A DNA stretch of 64,000 nt from Marinobacter sp. NP-4(2019). GTDB taxonomy: Bacteria; Pseudomonadota; Gammaproteobacteria; Pseudomonadales; Oleiphilaceae. Numbering within the stretch: position 1 is the stretch's first letter; each line of letters begins with the position of its first letter. Positions 1-8,043 of the stretch are shown here, in pieces. A model generated the notes under the pieces. That model did not search any database. It had not been told where the DNA came from and was given only the letters and a program-made list of their open reading frames with translations. Both the position numbers and the translations under genes were made by a program. Location: assembly GCF_003994855.1 (NCBI RefSeq), contig NZ_CP034142.1:1488001-1552000 (forward strand), given 5' to 3'.

Positions 1-7
1 CTGCCAT
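1..7 (-). CDS. Start of a divergent gene, cut by the window edge
   Basis: On the minus strand an ATG at 7-5 is followed by GCA and the window edge, so only the first two codons are visible. A good ribosome binding site (AAGGAAA, about 8 bases upstream, near 14-22) precedes it. The gene would be divergent from the acyl-CoA operon starting at 202 and would share the palindromic operator at 42-57. The product cannot be read. A regulator or another acyl-CoA enzyme would be the usual guess, but that is inference. Confidence 0.4.
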
Positions 8-41
8 AGCGATTTCCTTTTTAGACTAAGGTTAGATAAAG

Positions 42-57
42 TTTACGTAAACGTAAA
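42..57. promoter_or_regulatory. Perfect palindromic operator TTTACGTAAACGTAAA
   Basis: TTTACGT and ACGTAAA form a perfect inverted repeat around two bases. It lies in the AT-rich gap between the divergent gene at 1-7 and the SDR/acyl-CoA dehydrogenase/thiolase operon. From memory it resembles motifs predicted for MerR-type regulators of acyl-CoA and branched-chain amino acid catabolism (LiuR-like). No such regulator is seen in the window, so its owner is unknown. Confidence 0.6.
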
Positions 58-201
58 GTAAATTTTGGGTGTAAAAGGGACGATTTTCAGAATTGAATTT
101 TTTAACAAATTTTGTGGCGGAATATGTCATGGCATGGGAGCCGGGCCCGGAGCACACTTTACAACAACCAGTAAACAGTTTCTGACAACAAGGAGAACGC
201 T

Positions 202-963
202 ATGGAATTCCAGAATGTACCGGCCATTGTGACCGGTGGTGCATCCGGTTTGGGCGAGGGCGCTGCGCGGGCACTGGCGGCTGCGGGCTGTAAGGTTGCC
301 ATCTTAGATGTTCAGAAAGAGCAGGGTGAAGCCGTGGCCCGGGATATCGGCGGGCTGTTTGTTCACTGCGATGTGACTTCCTCCGAAAGCGCCGAGGCCG
401 CCCTGGCCAAGGCCCGTGACGCTCACGGTCCCTGTGGTATCGCCGTGAACTGCGCCGGTATCGCGCCGGCGGCGAAGATCCTGGGCCGCGACGGGGTGAT
501 GCCGCTGGAGAACTTCAGCAAGGTGATTCAGGTCAACCTGATAGGCACCTTTAACATCATGCGTCTGGCGGCAGCGGATATGGCCCAGCGCGAGCCCAAC
601 GCCGATGGCGAGCGCGGTGTAATTATCTCCACGGCCTCTGTCGCTGCCTATGAAGGGCAGATCGGGCAGGCGGCCTACAGTGCATCCAAGGGCGGTGTGG
701 TGTCGCTGACTCTACAGGCCGCCCGCGAACTGGCCCGCGAGGGTATCCGCGTGAATACCATTGCCCCGGGGCTGTTCATGACGCCGATGATGGCAGGCAT
801 GCCCGAGGAAGTGCAGGAGAGCCTGGCGGCCACCCTGCCGTTCCCCAAGCGCCTCGGCAAGCCGGAGGAGTTTGGCATGATGGTGGATCAGATGGTTCGC
901 AATCCCATCCTCAACGGTGAAGTGGTTCGTCTGGATTGCGCCCTGCGTATGGCGCCCAAGTAA
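202..963 (+). CDS. SDR-family 3-hydroxyacyl-CoA dehydrogenase (HSD10-like)
   Basis: A 253-residue classical short-chain dehydrogenase. The NAD-binding glycine motif TGGASGLG is at residues 11-18, and Asp36 at the end of the second beta strand favours NAD over NADP. NCAG is at 83-86, and the catalytic Ser146, Tyr159 and Lys163 are in place. The VAAYEGQIGQAAYSASKGG stretch is typical of type 2 (HSD17B10-like) 3-hydroxyacyl-CoA dehydrogenases, which act on straight or 2-methyl-branched 3-hydroxyacyl-CoA. The start has a strong site (AAGGAG). It is first in an operon with an acyl-CoA dehydrogenase (23-base gap) and a thiolase, so it probably does the third step of a beta-oxidation branch. No enoyl-CoA hydratase is visible nearby. 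Confidence 0.9.
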   Translation: MEFQNVPAIVTGGASGLGEGAARALAAAGCKVAILDVQKEQGEAVARDIGGLFVHCDVTSSESAEAALAKARDAHGPCGIAVNCAGIAPAAKILGRDGVMPLENFSKVIQVNLIGTFNIMRLAAADMAQREPNADGERGVIISTASVAAYEGQIGQAAYSASKGGVVSLTLQAARELAREGIRVNTIAPGLFMTPMMAGMPEEVQESLAATLPFPKRLGKPEEFGMMVDQMVRNPILNGEVVRLDCALRMAPK

Positions 964-986
964 GCCCCACCAAACGGGAGAACGTT

Positions 987-2138
987 ATGAGCAGTGCAAT
1001 CGATAAAGAAGAACTCGAGATGTTCCGGGAGTCCGTCATCAAGGCCCTGGAAGCCGAGGTGAAGCCCCATTACGAGGCCTGGGAAAAATCAGGCATTGTC
1101 CCCCGTGAACTCTGGAATACCCTGGGTAACGCCGGCATGTTGTGTGTGGATGTGCCGGAGGAGTGCGGCGGCTGCGGCGCGCCTTTCCAGTATTCCGTGG
1201 TCGTCGGTGAAGAGCTGGCGCGCCTGGGATTTGGCGCGCTGTCCACCAACGTGATGGTGCACTCGGACATTGTCGCCCCGTACCTGAGCCACATCGGGAA
1301 CGAGGAACAGAAGCAGCAGTGGCTGCCGAAAATGGTGTCCGGCGAAGCGGTCGGCGCCATTGCCATGACCGAGCCGGGTGCCGGCAGTGACCTGCAGGCC
1401 ATCCGCACCAGTGCCGTGAAAGATGGGGATGACTACATTCTCAACGGTTCCAAAACCTTCATCACCAACGGCCAGCACGCGGACATGGTGATTGTCGCGG
1501 CCAAGACCGACCCCAGCGCCGGCGCCCGGGGCATCAGCCTGTTCCTGGTGGACACCTCCCTGCCGGGTTACAGCAAGGGTCGCAACCTGGACAAGATCGG
1601 ACAGCATTCCGGCGACACCTCGGAGCTGTTCTTCTCCGACATGCGCATCCCTGCCTCCGCGTTGCTTGGCGAAGAAGGGCAGGGCTTTATGTACCTGATG
1701 CGGGAACTGCCCCGCGAGCGCCTGGTGATCGGCGCCCTTGGCGTGGCTGCTGCCCGCGGCGCGCTGGACCTGACGATCGCCTACGCCCAGGAGCGGGAAC
1801 TGTTCGGCCAGAAACTGGCCCAACTGCAGAACACCCGCTTTGAAATTGCCCGCATGGAAACCGATTACCGGGTGAATAAGGCCTTCGTGGACCAGTGCAT
1901 CAGTGAATACGAACGCGGTGAACTGGATGCCCCGACGGCGTCCATGGCCAAGTACAGCGCCACCGAGATGCAGTGCCGGGTAGCGGATGGCTGTCTGCAG
2001 CTGTTCGGCGGTTACGGCTACACCACGGAATATCCGATTTCCCGGGCGTTTATGGATGCACGGGTACAGCGGATCTACGGCGGCACGTCGGAAGTGATGA
2101 AAGAGATCATTGCCCGTTCGGTGTTGGGCAAGGGCTGA
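987..2138 (+). CDS. Acyl-CoA dehydrogenase, LCAD/IVD-type active site
   Basis: A flavoprotein of 383 residues that introduces the 2,3-double bond into an acyl-CoA and passes electrons to ETF. The family signature AMTEPGAGSD is near residues 126-135. The C-terminal motif reads YGGTSEV, so the Glu that medium-chain enzymes carry there is absent. The likely catalytic base is Glu244 in LPRERLVIG, the position used by long-chain and isovaleryl-CoA dehydrogenases. The ATG at 987 was chosen over longer in-frame starts because GGGAG lies just upstream and the product then starts at the usual place. It sits between the SDR and thiolase genes. The substrate (long-chain or branched) cannot be fixed from sequence alone. 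Confidence 0.92.
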   Translation: MSSAIDKEELEMFRESVIKALEAEVKPHYEAWEKSGIVPRELWNTLGNAGMLCVDVPEECGGCGAPFQYSVVVGEELARLGFGALSTNVMVHSDIVAPYLSHIGNEEQKQQWLPKMVSGEAVGAIAMTEPGAGSDLQAIRTSAVKDGDDYILNGSKTFITNGQHADMVIVAAKTDPSAGARGISLFLVDTSLPGYSKGRNLDKIGQHSGDTSELFFSDMRIPASALLGEEGQGFMYLMRELPRERLVIGALGVAAARGALDLTIAYAQERELFGQKLAQLQNTRFEIARMETDYRVNKAFVDQCISEYERGELDAPTASMAKYSATEMQCRVADGCLQLFGGYGYTTEYPISRAFMDARVQRIYGGTSEVMKEIIARSVLGKG

Positions 2139-2163
2139 TTAACTGAGTTAGTGAGGAAATAGT

Positions 2164-3345
2164 ATGAGTGAGAATAGTGTAGTCATTGCAGGTTCTGCCC
2201 GCACCCCCATGGGCGGAATGATGGGCGCCCTTAGTTCAGTCCGCTCCCCGGAACTGGGTGCGGTTTCCATCAAGGCTGCCATTGAGCGTTCAGGCTTGCA
2301 GCCGGCGGATATCCAGGAAGTGATTATGGGCTGCGTACTGCCCGCCGGGCTGGGTCAGGCGCCGGCGCGCCAGGCCTCCCGCGCTTCCGGTATTCCGGAC
2401 AGCTCCGGTTGCACCACCATCAACAAGATGTGTGGCTCCGGCATGCAAGCGGTCATCATGGCCCACGACCAGATCAAGGCCGGCACCAACAACGTCATGA
2501 TTGCCGGCGGCATGGAAAACATGAGCCAGGCGCCGTACCTCCTGCCTAAGGCCCGTGGCGGCATGCGCATGGGCCACGGCCAGGTGATGGACAGCATGTT
2601 CCTGGATGGCCTGGAAGACGCCTACGAAGGTGGCCTGATGGGCGTGTTTGCCCAGCGCACGGCGGACAAGTTCAACATCACCCGGGAAGCCATGGACGAG
2701 TTTGCCATTGGCTCCCTGAACAAATCCCTGGCAGCCATCGAGAGCGGTTGGTTCAAGCCGGAAATTGTACCGGTGAGCGTACCGGGCCGTGGTGGTGAGA
2801 CGGTGGTGGACACCGACGAGCAGCCGGGCAACGCCCGCCCGGAAAAGATTCCGACGCTCAAGCCGGCGTTCGCCAAGGACGGGACTGTCACGGCGGCCAA
2901 CTCCAGTTCCATCAGTGACGGCGCGTCGGCGCTGGTGCTGGCATCTGCGGCGGAAGCCGAAGCCCGCGGCCTGACACCCCAGGCACGCATCGTGGCCCAC
3001 GCAACCCATGCCCGTTTGCCGTCCGAATTCACGTTGGCGCCAATCGGTTCCATCGAGAAAGTGCTGAAGAAGGCTGGCTGGACTGTCGACGACGTCGATC
3101 TATTCGAGATCAACGAAGCGTTCGCCGTGGTCACCCTGGCAGCCATCAACGAGCTGAACCTGCCGGCCGACAAGGTCAACGTATACGGCGGCGCCTGCGC
3201 CCTCGGTCACCCGATCGGATCGTCCGGTTCGCGCATCATCGTCACCCTGATGAATGCCCTGAAGCAGCGGGGCCTCAAGCGTGGGGTTGCCTCACTGTGC
3301 ATCGGTGGTGGTGAAGGCACCGCAGTTGCTATTGAACTGTTGTAA
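2164..3345 (+). CDS. Acetyl-CoA acyltransferase / acetyltransferase (thiolase)
   Basis: A 393-residue thiolase, the normal length for the family. The nucleophilic Cys90 lies in NKMCGSGM, His349 in ACALGHPIG, and the second catalytic Cys379 in LCIGGGEG, so the active site is complete. It would cleave a 3-ketoacyl-CoA to acetyl-CoA and a shortened acyl-CoA, or run the reverse condensation. It is last in the operon, starts 25 bases after the dehydrogenase stop behind GAGGAAAT, and faces a convergent AraC-type gene. With the SDR and acyl-CoA dehydrogenase it fits fatty-acid or isoleucine-type degradation. Confidence 0.92.
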   Translation: MSENSVVIAGSARTPMGGMMGALSSVRSPELGAVSIKAAIERSGLQPADIQEVIMGCVLPAGLGQAPARQASRASGIPDSSGCTTINKMCGSGMQAVIMAHDQIKAGTNNVMIAGGMENMSQAPYLLPKARGGMRMGHGQVMDSMFLDGLEDAYEGGLMGVFAQRTADKFNITREAMDEFAIGSLNKSLAAIESGWFKPEIVPVSVPGRGGETVVDTDEQPGNARPEKIPTLKPAFAKDGTVTAANSSSISDGASALVLASAAEAEARGLTPQARIVAHATHARLPSEFTLAPIGSIEKVLKKAGWTVDDVDLFEINEAFAVVTLAAINELNLPADKVNVYGGACALGHPIGSSGSRIIVTLMNALKQRGLKRGVASLCIGGGEGTAVAIELL

Positions 3346-3367
3346 ACGGGTGTAGCTGTAAGCGGAC

Positions 3368-4372
3368 CTAATAGTCCTGCTTGCGGTAAGCCAGGGGACT
3401 GAGCCCGGTCCAGTGCTTGAAGGCACGGGAGAAGGCGCCGGGCTCGGCGAACCCCAGCCGGGATGAAATCTCGGTGATGGTCAGGTTAGGTCGCAGCAAC
3501 AGCGTGACCGCCTGATCCCGCCGCAAGTTGTCCTTGATCTTCTGATAGGCGCTGCCTTCGGACTTGAGCCTGCGGCTCAGGGTATTGCTGGTCATGTTGA
3601 GATGTTCCGCCATCGTCTCCAGGGTCGGCAAGCGGTCCTGTTCCATCCCTTCCAGCAGCCTTCTTACCCGCGTGGTCAGGCTGTCATCGTCGTCGGTCCA
3701 GACCAGCAGGTTGCGGGGCGAACTCAGAATGAATTCGTCCAGTTCCGCCGGCGTTCGTGTCACCGGCATGGTCAGGTAGGCCTTGCTGAAGAACAGGCTG
3801 TTGCGTTCCTGGTCGAAGTGACACTGGCATGGGAAGACGAAACGGTACTCATCGAAATGGCCGGGCAGTCCATGCTCAAAGGTGGCGTGGCTGAGTACGA
3901 TCTTGCGCCCGATCAGCCATCCCACCAGCCGGTGCCACACCATCAACAGCCACTCCACCAGGAACTGGTCCGGGTCCAGCTCCGGGTGGCGATGGGTCAT
4001 GGTCAGTTCCGCTTCTTCTCCTTCGGTGTTCAGCTCAATCTCGATGTCGTGGTTGAACAACCGGTAGCAGCGAATGCTCTGGCGAATGACGTCTTCCAGG
4101 GTGGCGCTGTGGACCACCAAGGACCCCATCAAGTGAAAATGCCCGACCCGGCACGGCTGGGTGGTGCGCCCCATGAATTCATCGTCCAGCACTTTCCAGG
4201 TCATGCGGAACAGGCGAATGAATTGTTCGGTCGGCAATCGCGCCCGTGGCGGGTAGATGAAGTCCGGATCGATGCCGTTTTTATGCAACAGTTCGGCTAT
4301 AGGCAGCCCCCGTTCTTCCAGCCCGTGCAGGACGGCTCGTGCGTAGTGGGAGGAGAACGTCAGGTTTTGCAT
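3368..4372 (-). CDS. AraC-family regulator with arabinose_bd/OruR-type sensor domain
   Basis: A 334-residue transcription factor. The N-terminal part (SSHYARAVLHGLEERGLP onward) matches the ligand-binding domain found in OruR/ArgR-like AraC proteins. The C-terminal quarter carries a double helix-turn-helix ending in FSRAFKHWTGLSPLAYR. The reading frame is open back to 4624, but the ATG at 4372 has AAGGA about 10 bases upstream and gives the usual N-terminus, so the longer form is unlikely. It is convergent with the thiolase gene and may control that operon, which is inference from position only. A second AraC gene of the same type is at the right edge of the window. Confidence 0.88.
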   Translation of the reverse strand: MQNLTFSSHYARAVLHGLEERGLPIAELLHKNGIDPDFIYPPRARLPTEQFIRLFRMTWKVLDDEFMGRTTQPCRVGHFHLMGSLVVHSATLEDVIRQSIRCYRLFNHDIEIELNTEGEEAELTMTHRHPELDPDQFLVEWLLMVWHRLVGWLIGRKIVLSHATFEHGLPGHFDEYRFVFPCQCHFDQERNSLFFSKAYLTMPVTRTPAELDEFILSSPRNLLVWTDDDDSLTTRVRRLLEGMEQDRLPTLETMAEHLNMTSNTLSRRLKSEGSAYQKIKDNLRRDQAVTLLLRPNLTITEISSRLGFAEPGAFSRAFKHWTGLSPLAYRKQDY

Positions 4373-4418
4373 TAAAGGCTGTCCTTGTTGGCAAGTATCG
4401 GTGGCCATTTGATTAATA

Positions 4419-4489
4419 GTAGGTTGGATTAGCCGCAGGCGTAATCCAACAGTTGTTGTCGGATTACGCCTGCGGCTAATCCAACCTAC
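4419..4489. repeat. REP-like perfect 29-bp inverted repeat
   Basis: Two 29-base arms (4419-4447 and 4461-4489) are exact reverse complements around a 13-base loop. The arm begins GTAGGTTGGATTAGCCGC. Very similar GTAGGTTGGATTA palindromes are, from general knowledge, spread in many copies through gammaproteobacterial genomes as REP-type elements moved by RAYT transposases. It lies upstream of the AraC gene, and no transposase gene is nearby. Confidence 0.8.
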
Positions 4490-4522
4490 GAAGCCTTTAG
4501 CGATATCGGCTTGGCCTGTCGG

Positions 4523-4613
4523 TAGGGGGTGGGGGTGTCTTTTCTGCCGGGAACAAAGGTGTCTGAGCGAAGCGAGTTCTTTTTCCCAGAAGAAAAGGCA
4601 CCCCCACCCCCTA
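4523..4613. repeat. Imperfect palindromic intergenic element
   Basis: Two 30-base arms (4523-4552 and 4584-4613) pair with about four mismatches. The outer 15 bases are TAGGGGGTGGGGGTG and its complement, followed by CTTTTCT. The 31-base centre holds GAGCGAAGCGAG. It starts 34 bases after the REP-like palindrome. The shape suggests a small non-autonomous mobile or REP-like element rather than a terminator, because no clean T-run follows. No second copy was noticed in this window. Confidence 0.6.
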
Positions 4614-4656
4614 TCTGCCCGCAATACCTCAGGCTACAAACAACCTATCCCCAAAG

Positions 4657-4935
4657 TCAGGCCATACGAGACCGGACCAAAGAAACCTGCTCATGGTAAA
4701 CGTCAACCACCGTATGAAGCTTCTCCAGCTGTGATTGCAACATGGCAATCGGCCGTGCGCCCTCCAGGGTCAGGGCAATGTCGAGATGTTCCCCGCTGGA
4801 TTCCACGGCCATTCGGGCGATGCGAAACCCGCGAATGCGGATCACCTGGCACAGGCGCTCCAGGGCGGCGGCTTCCCGGGTCATGCGACAGTTGAGAGTG
4901 TAACTGGGTATTGAGGTATCCGCTTGCGGGGTCAT
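4657..4935 (-). CDS. ilvM: Acetolactate synthase small (regulatory) subunit, ACT domain
   Basis: A 92-residue protein with one ACT fold (YTLNCRMTREAAALERLC at the start), close in size to E. coli IlvM (87 residues). It should bind the large subunit and tune its activity. The ATG at 4935 overlaps the ilvG stop as ATGA, so the two are translationally coupled. The frame is open well upstream of the ATG, but that stretch lies inside ilvG and is not coding. A REP-like element and the AraC gene follow downstream. Confidence 0.88.
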   Translation of the reverse strand: MTPQADTSIPSYTLNCRMTREAAALERLCQVIRIRGFRIARMAVESSGEHLDIALTLEGARPIAMLQSQLEKLHTVVDVYHEQVSLVRSRMA

Positions 4936-6632
4936 GCTACGTTCTCCTTGTTTGCAGTGCTGGTGCGCTGGCTTTCGTCGATCATGTCGCGGTTGCTGGC
5001 CCCGGGCTTGACGATGGGCCATACATTTTCTTCCCGGCTGATGGCCACGTGCAGCAACATCGGGCCGTTGTAGGCCAGGATGGTTTCGATGCCGCGGCGG
5101 ATCTGGTCGGTGCGCTCGATGTGCAGGGCCGGAATGTCGAAGGCCCGGGCCATGGCGACGAAGTCGGGGTTGTCGTCCAGGTTGATCTGGCTTTCCCGGT
5201 TGCCGTAGAACAGTTCCTGTTGCTGGCGGACCATGCCCAGGCACTGGTTGTCCATCACGATCAGTTTTACCGGCAGGTTGTAGCGGCGGATGGTGGCCAG
5301 TTCCTGGGCGTTCATCATGAACGAGCCATCGCCGGTGACATTGATCACGGTGCTGTTGCGGTCGGCAAACTGGGCGCCGATGGCGGCCGGAAGCCCGAAG
5401 CCCATGGTTCCGAGGCCGCCGCTGCTCAGGTGATGGCGCGGGTGGTCGAACTGGTAATGCTGGGCGACCCACATCTGGTGCTGGCCCACATCGCAGGCGA
5501 TGACGGTGTCGTCCGACGCGATGCGGGAGAGCTGGCGGATAAAGGCGGGGCCAGTGATGGGCGCCAGGGCCTCTTCATTATCGGCGGCGTGGAAGCCGGC
5601 CGTGGTGTGCCAGGTACGGCACTGTTTGCGCCAGTCACCGATGACCAGTGGTTTTTCCTGCAAGGCGGTGGTCAACGCGGTGAGTATGTGGTTCAGGTCA
5701 CCACGAATGGCCAGGTCCGCCGGGCGCAATTTGTTGATTTCCGCGGCATCGGCGTCGATGTGAATCATCTTCGCATTGGGGGCGAAGCCGTCGAGTTTGC
5801 CTGTGGCCCGGTCGTCCAGGCGTGCTCCGATCACCAGCAACAGGTCGCATTCGTCCACCGCCTTGTTGGCGGCGCGGGAGCCGTGCATTCCCAGCATGCC
5901 GAGGTTGTAGGGATTGTGCTTGCCGGCATTGCCGATGCCCTTGAGGGTCACCACCGCCGGCAGGGCTGAGCACTCTGCAAATGTACGGAAGCTGTCCTCG
6001 GCATGGGCCAGACTGATACCCCCGCCACTGTAGAGCAGGGGCTTACGGGCCGCTTGCAACATGGCCAGCACTTCGGTCAGGTCCGGGCAGCGGGTGGCCT
6101 GTGGCTCCGTCCGGGCCCTGGAGACCTCGGTAACATCCGTGAGCAACAGGTCCTTGGGGATATCAATCCATACCGGTCCCGGCCGGCCACTCTGGGCCAA
6201 TTCAATGGCTTCTTCGATGATGGCGGGCAGGGCGTCAGCGTCATCCACCAGGTAGCTGTGTTTGACGATGCCCAGGGTCATGCCCAGAACGTCGGTTTCC
6301 TGGAATGCATCGGTGCCGATCAGGCCAGAGGGCACCTGCCCGGTGATCACCAGCATGGGAATGGAATCCCGGTGGGCGTTGGCCACCCCGGTGATCAGGT
6401 TGGTGGCGCCGGGGCCTGAGGTAGCGATACACACACCCAGCTTGCCGCTGGCGCGGGCATAACCGTCGGCGGCCAGGGCGCAACCCTGCTCATGGCGGCA
6501 CAGCACATGCTCCACCCCGACATCGTCCACCAGCGCGTCGTATAGCGGCATGATGCAGCCACCCGGATAACCGAAAACCGTGCTGATGTTGTGGCGGTGG
6601 AACGCTTCAAGAATGTGCTGTGCGCCGTTCAT
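4932..6632 (-). CDS. ilvG: Acetolactate synthase large (catalytic) subunit
   Basis: A thiamine-diphosphate enzyme of 566 residues that condenses pyruvate with pyruvate or 2-ketobutyrate, the first common step to valine, leucine and isoleucine. The catalytic glutamate is Glu48 in CRHEQG. The ThDP/Mg motif GDGSFMMNAQEL lies in the C-terminal third. The start at 6632 is set by AAGGGA upstream and by the conserved opening MNGAQHILEAF; the frame extends farther upstream only through the attenuator hairpin. Expression should depend on the leader peptide and attenuator at 6658-6811. The gene is coupled to ilvM downstream. Confidence 0.93.
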   Translation of the reverse strand: MNGAQHILEAFHRHNISTVFGYPGGCIMPLYDALVDDVGVEHVLCRHEQGCALAADGYARASGKLGVCIATSGPGATNLITGVANAHRDSIPMLVITGQVPSGLIGTDAFQETDVLGMTLGIVKHSYLVDDADALPAIIEEAIELAQSGRPGPVWIDIPKDLLLTDVTEVSRARTEPQATRCPDLTEVLAMLQAARKPLLYSGGGISLAHAEDSFRTFAECSALPAVVTLKGIGNAGKHNPYNLGMLGMHGSRAANKAVDECDLLLVIGARLDDRATGKLDGFAPNAKMIHIDADAAEINKLRPADLAIRGDLNHILTALTTALQEKPLVIGDWRKQCRTWHTTAGFHAADNEEALAPITGPAFIRQLSRIASDDTVIACDVGQHQMWVAQHYQFDHPRHHLSSGGLGTMGFGLPAAIGAQFADRNSTVINVTGDGSFMMNAQELATIRRYNLPVKLIVMDNQCLGMVRQQQELFYGNRESQINLDDNPDFVAMARAFDIPALHIERTDQIRRGIETILAYNGPMLLHVAISREENVWPIVKPGASNRDMIDESQRTSTANKENVA

Positions 6633-6657
6633 GGTCGTTTTTCCCTTTTTCTTCCGC

Positions 6658-6695
6658 AAAAAAAAGCCCCCGGGACCTTTCGGTGCCGGGGGCTT
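6658..6695 (-). terminator. ilv attenuator (Rho-independent terminator in the leader)
   Basis: On the minus strand AAGCCCCCGG (6695-6686) pairs with CCGGGGGCTT (6673-6664), and the transcript continues as a U-tract over the A-run at 6658-6665. The same CCGGGGGCTT is present earlier in the leader (6753-6744), inside the ilvL codons for Gly-Gly-Phe, so it can pair with the first arm as an antiterminator. This is the standard mutually exclusive attenuation design. Confidence 0.9.
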
Positions 6696-6718
6696 CTGGT
6701 GTTTTGTCAGGTTTGTCG

Positions 6719-6811
6719 CTATCTCACCCGCTTGTCCACGCAAAAGCCCCCGGACGGTACCACGACCACCAGGACCAGCTTCACAAGGACGATTACAGCG
6801 TTGAAGTTCAT
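6719..6811 (-). CDS. ilvL: ilv operon leader peptide
   Basis: A 30-residue peptide beginning MNFNAVIVLVKLVLVVVVPS. Eleven of residues 6-18 are Val, Leu or Ile, with one Lys and no break. It ends just before the attenuator and uses no recognisable long product. Ribosome stalling at these codons, when charged branched-chain tRNAs are scarce, would leave the antiterminator segment at 6753-6744 free. Only a weak ribosome binding site is seen. Composition and position match IlvL of enteric bacteria. Confidence 0.85.
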   Translation of the reverse strand: MNFNAVIVLVKLVLVVVVPSGGFCVDKRVR

Positions 6812-6853
6812 GAGATAAGTGCGCTTGCTCAAACTCTGTTTACGATGATGGAA

Positions 6854-6883
6854 AGTTAACCCGGGAATGAAGATCAGTGCAAC
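6854..6883 (-). promoter_or_regulatory. Putative ilvLGM promoter
   Basis: On the minus strand TTGCAC (-35) and TTAACT (-10) are separated by 17 bases. Transcription would begin near 6847, about 36 bases before the leader peptide. Assigned by eye. Confidence 0.5.
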
Positions 6884-6955
6884 CCCTGATTCCATATTTT
6901 TGTGATACCGTTTAACTCCCTGAAACATAACACATGCACAACAAACGAGAAGAAC

Positions 6956-8038
6956 ATGAGCAAGAGCAGGTGGGGCTCCCTTGGGTTGTCATTATTGGTG
7001 ATCATTGCACTCGCGCTCTGGCTGATCAGTGGCGACGTTAAGGTGGCGCAACAGGAAGCTCCGGATATGGTGGACGTCGATGCCGGGGAGCCACCCAGCG
7101 TCGAAGTGGAAATCCTGAGGGCGCGCCTTTATGAGCCCGGGCTGATGCTGCAGGGGCAACTGGAGCCTTGGCGGACGGTGGCCATCAGCGCGGGCGTCAG
7201 CGGGACGGTAGAGGAACTGATGGTGGATCAGGGTCAGCGGGTGAAGCAGGGGCAGACCCTGTTGCGCCTGTCCGATGACGGTCGCAGCGCCAGCGTCGAG
7301 CGGTGGCAGGCACGGATTCGGAAGCTGGAGGCGGATCTGGCCGCCGCTCGCCGTCTTGGCGCCAGCAACCTGGCCAGCCAGTCGGAAATCCTGGGGCTGG
7401 AGAGCGACCTGTCCGCAGCCCGTGCGGAATTGGCGCAAGTCCGCAATGCCGTCAGTGATCTCGCTCCAAAAGCACCTTTTGATGCCATCGTAAATCGCCG
7501 CCATGTGGATCTGGGCAACCTGGTGCAACCGGGCACGGAGCTGTTTGAGTTGGTCCAGGTGGATCGACTCAAAGCAACCGGACAGATACCCCAGCAATCC
7601 GTTGGAGAGGTGACGGAAGGGCAAAGCGTGTACATCCGTTTGCTCAATGGTGGTTCCCTGAAGGGTGAAGTGAGTTTTGTGGCCAGTGCGGCCAACCCGC
7701 AAACCCGCAGCTTTGAGGTTGAAGTGACGGTGGAGAATCCGGAGCTCAAACGGGTAGCGGGCGGCAGTGCCACACTGCGGATCGCATTGCCGGAAACCCG
7801 GGCCACCTTTATATCCCCGGCCTACCTGTCACTGGGGGACGACGGTCGCCCGGGCGTGCGTTATGTGGATGACAACAATCGGGTGGTGTTCCGCAATGTG
7901 AACTTACTGAATGTGACTACCGATGGCGCCTGGGTCAGCGGATTGCCGGACGAGGTACAACTGATTACACGCGGTGGTGGCTTCGTGTCTATAGGGCAGG
8001 AAGTACAGCCGGTTGCCCGTTCACGTGACCGGGGCTGA
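6956..8038 (+). CDS. RND efflux periplasmic adaptor (membrane fusion protein)
   Basis: A 360-residue adaptor. One N-terminal membrane segment lies at about residues 8-25, with no lipobox cysteine. A biotinyl-lipoyl half (GTVEELMVDQGQRVKQGQTL) is followed by an alpha-hairpin rich in Ala, Leu, Arg and Glu (about 105-165), the second lipoyl half and a beta-barrel. The ATG at 6956 has GAGAAG upstream and gives a proper inner-membrane anchor; longer in-frame starts would add residues before it. It ends 5 bases before the RND transporter gene and should bridge that pump to an outer-membrane channel encoded elsewhere. The gene is divergent from ilvL. Confidence 0.9.
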   Translation: MSKSRWGSLGLSLLVIIALALWLISGDVKVAQQEAPDMVDVDAGEPPSVEVEILRARLYEPGLMLQGQLEPWRTVAISAGVSGTVEELMVDQGQRVKQGQTLLRLSDDGRSASVERWQARIRKLEADLAAARRLGASNLASQSEILGLESDLSAARAELAQVRNAVSDLAPKAPFDAIVNRRHVDLGNLVQPGTELFELVQVDRLKATGQIPQQSVGEVTEGQSVYIRLLNGGSLKGEVSFVASAANPQTRSFEVEVTVENPELKRVAGGSATLRIALPETRATFISPAYLSLGDDGRPGVRYVDDNNRVVFRNVNLLNVTTDGAWVSGLPDEVQLITRGGGFVSIGQEVQPVARSRDRG

Positions 8039-8043
8039 GCAGC

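Noticed and set aside
3346..3390. Hairpin after the thiolase gene as a terminator
   Set aside because: The GTAAGCGGAC/GTCCTGCTTGC pairing is imperfect, lies partly inside the convergent AraC gene and has no T-run.
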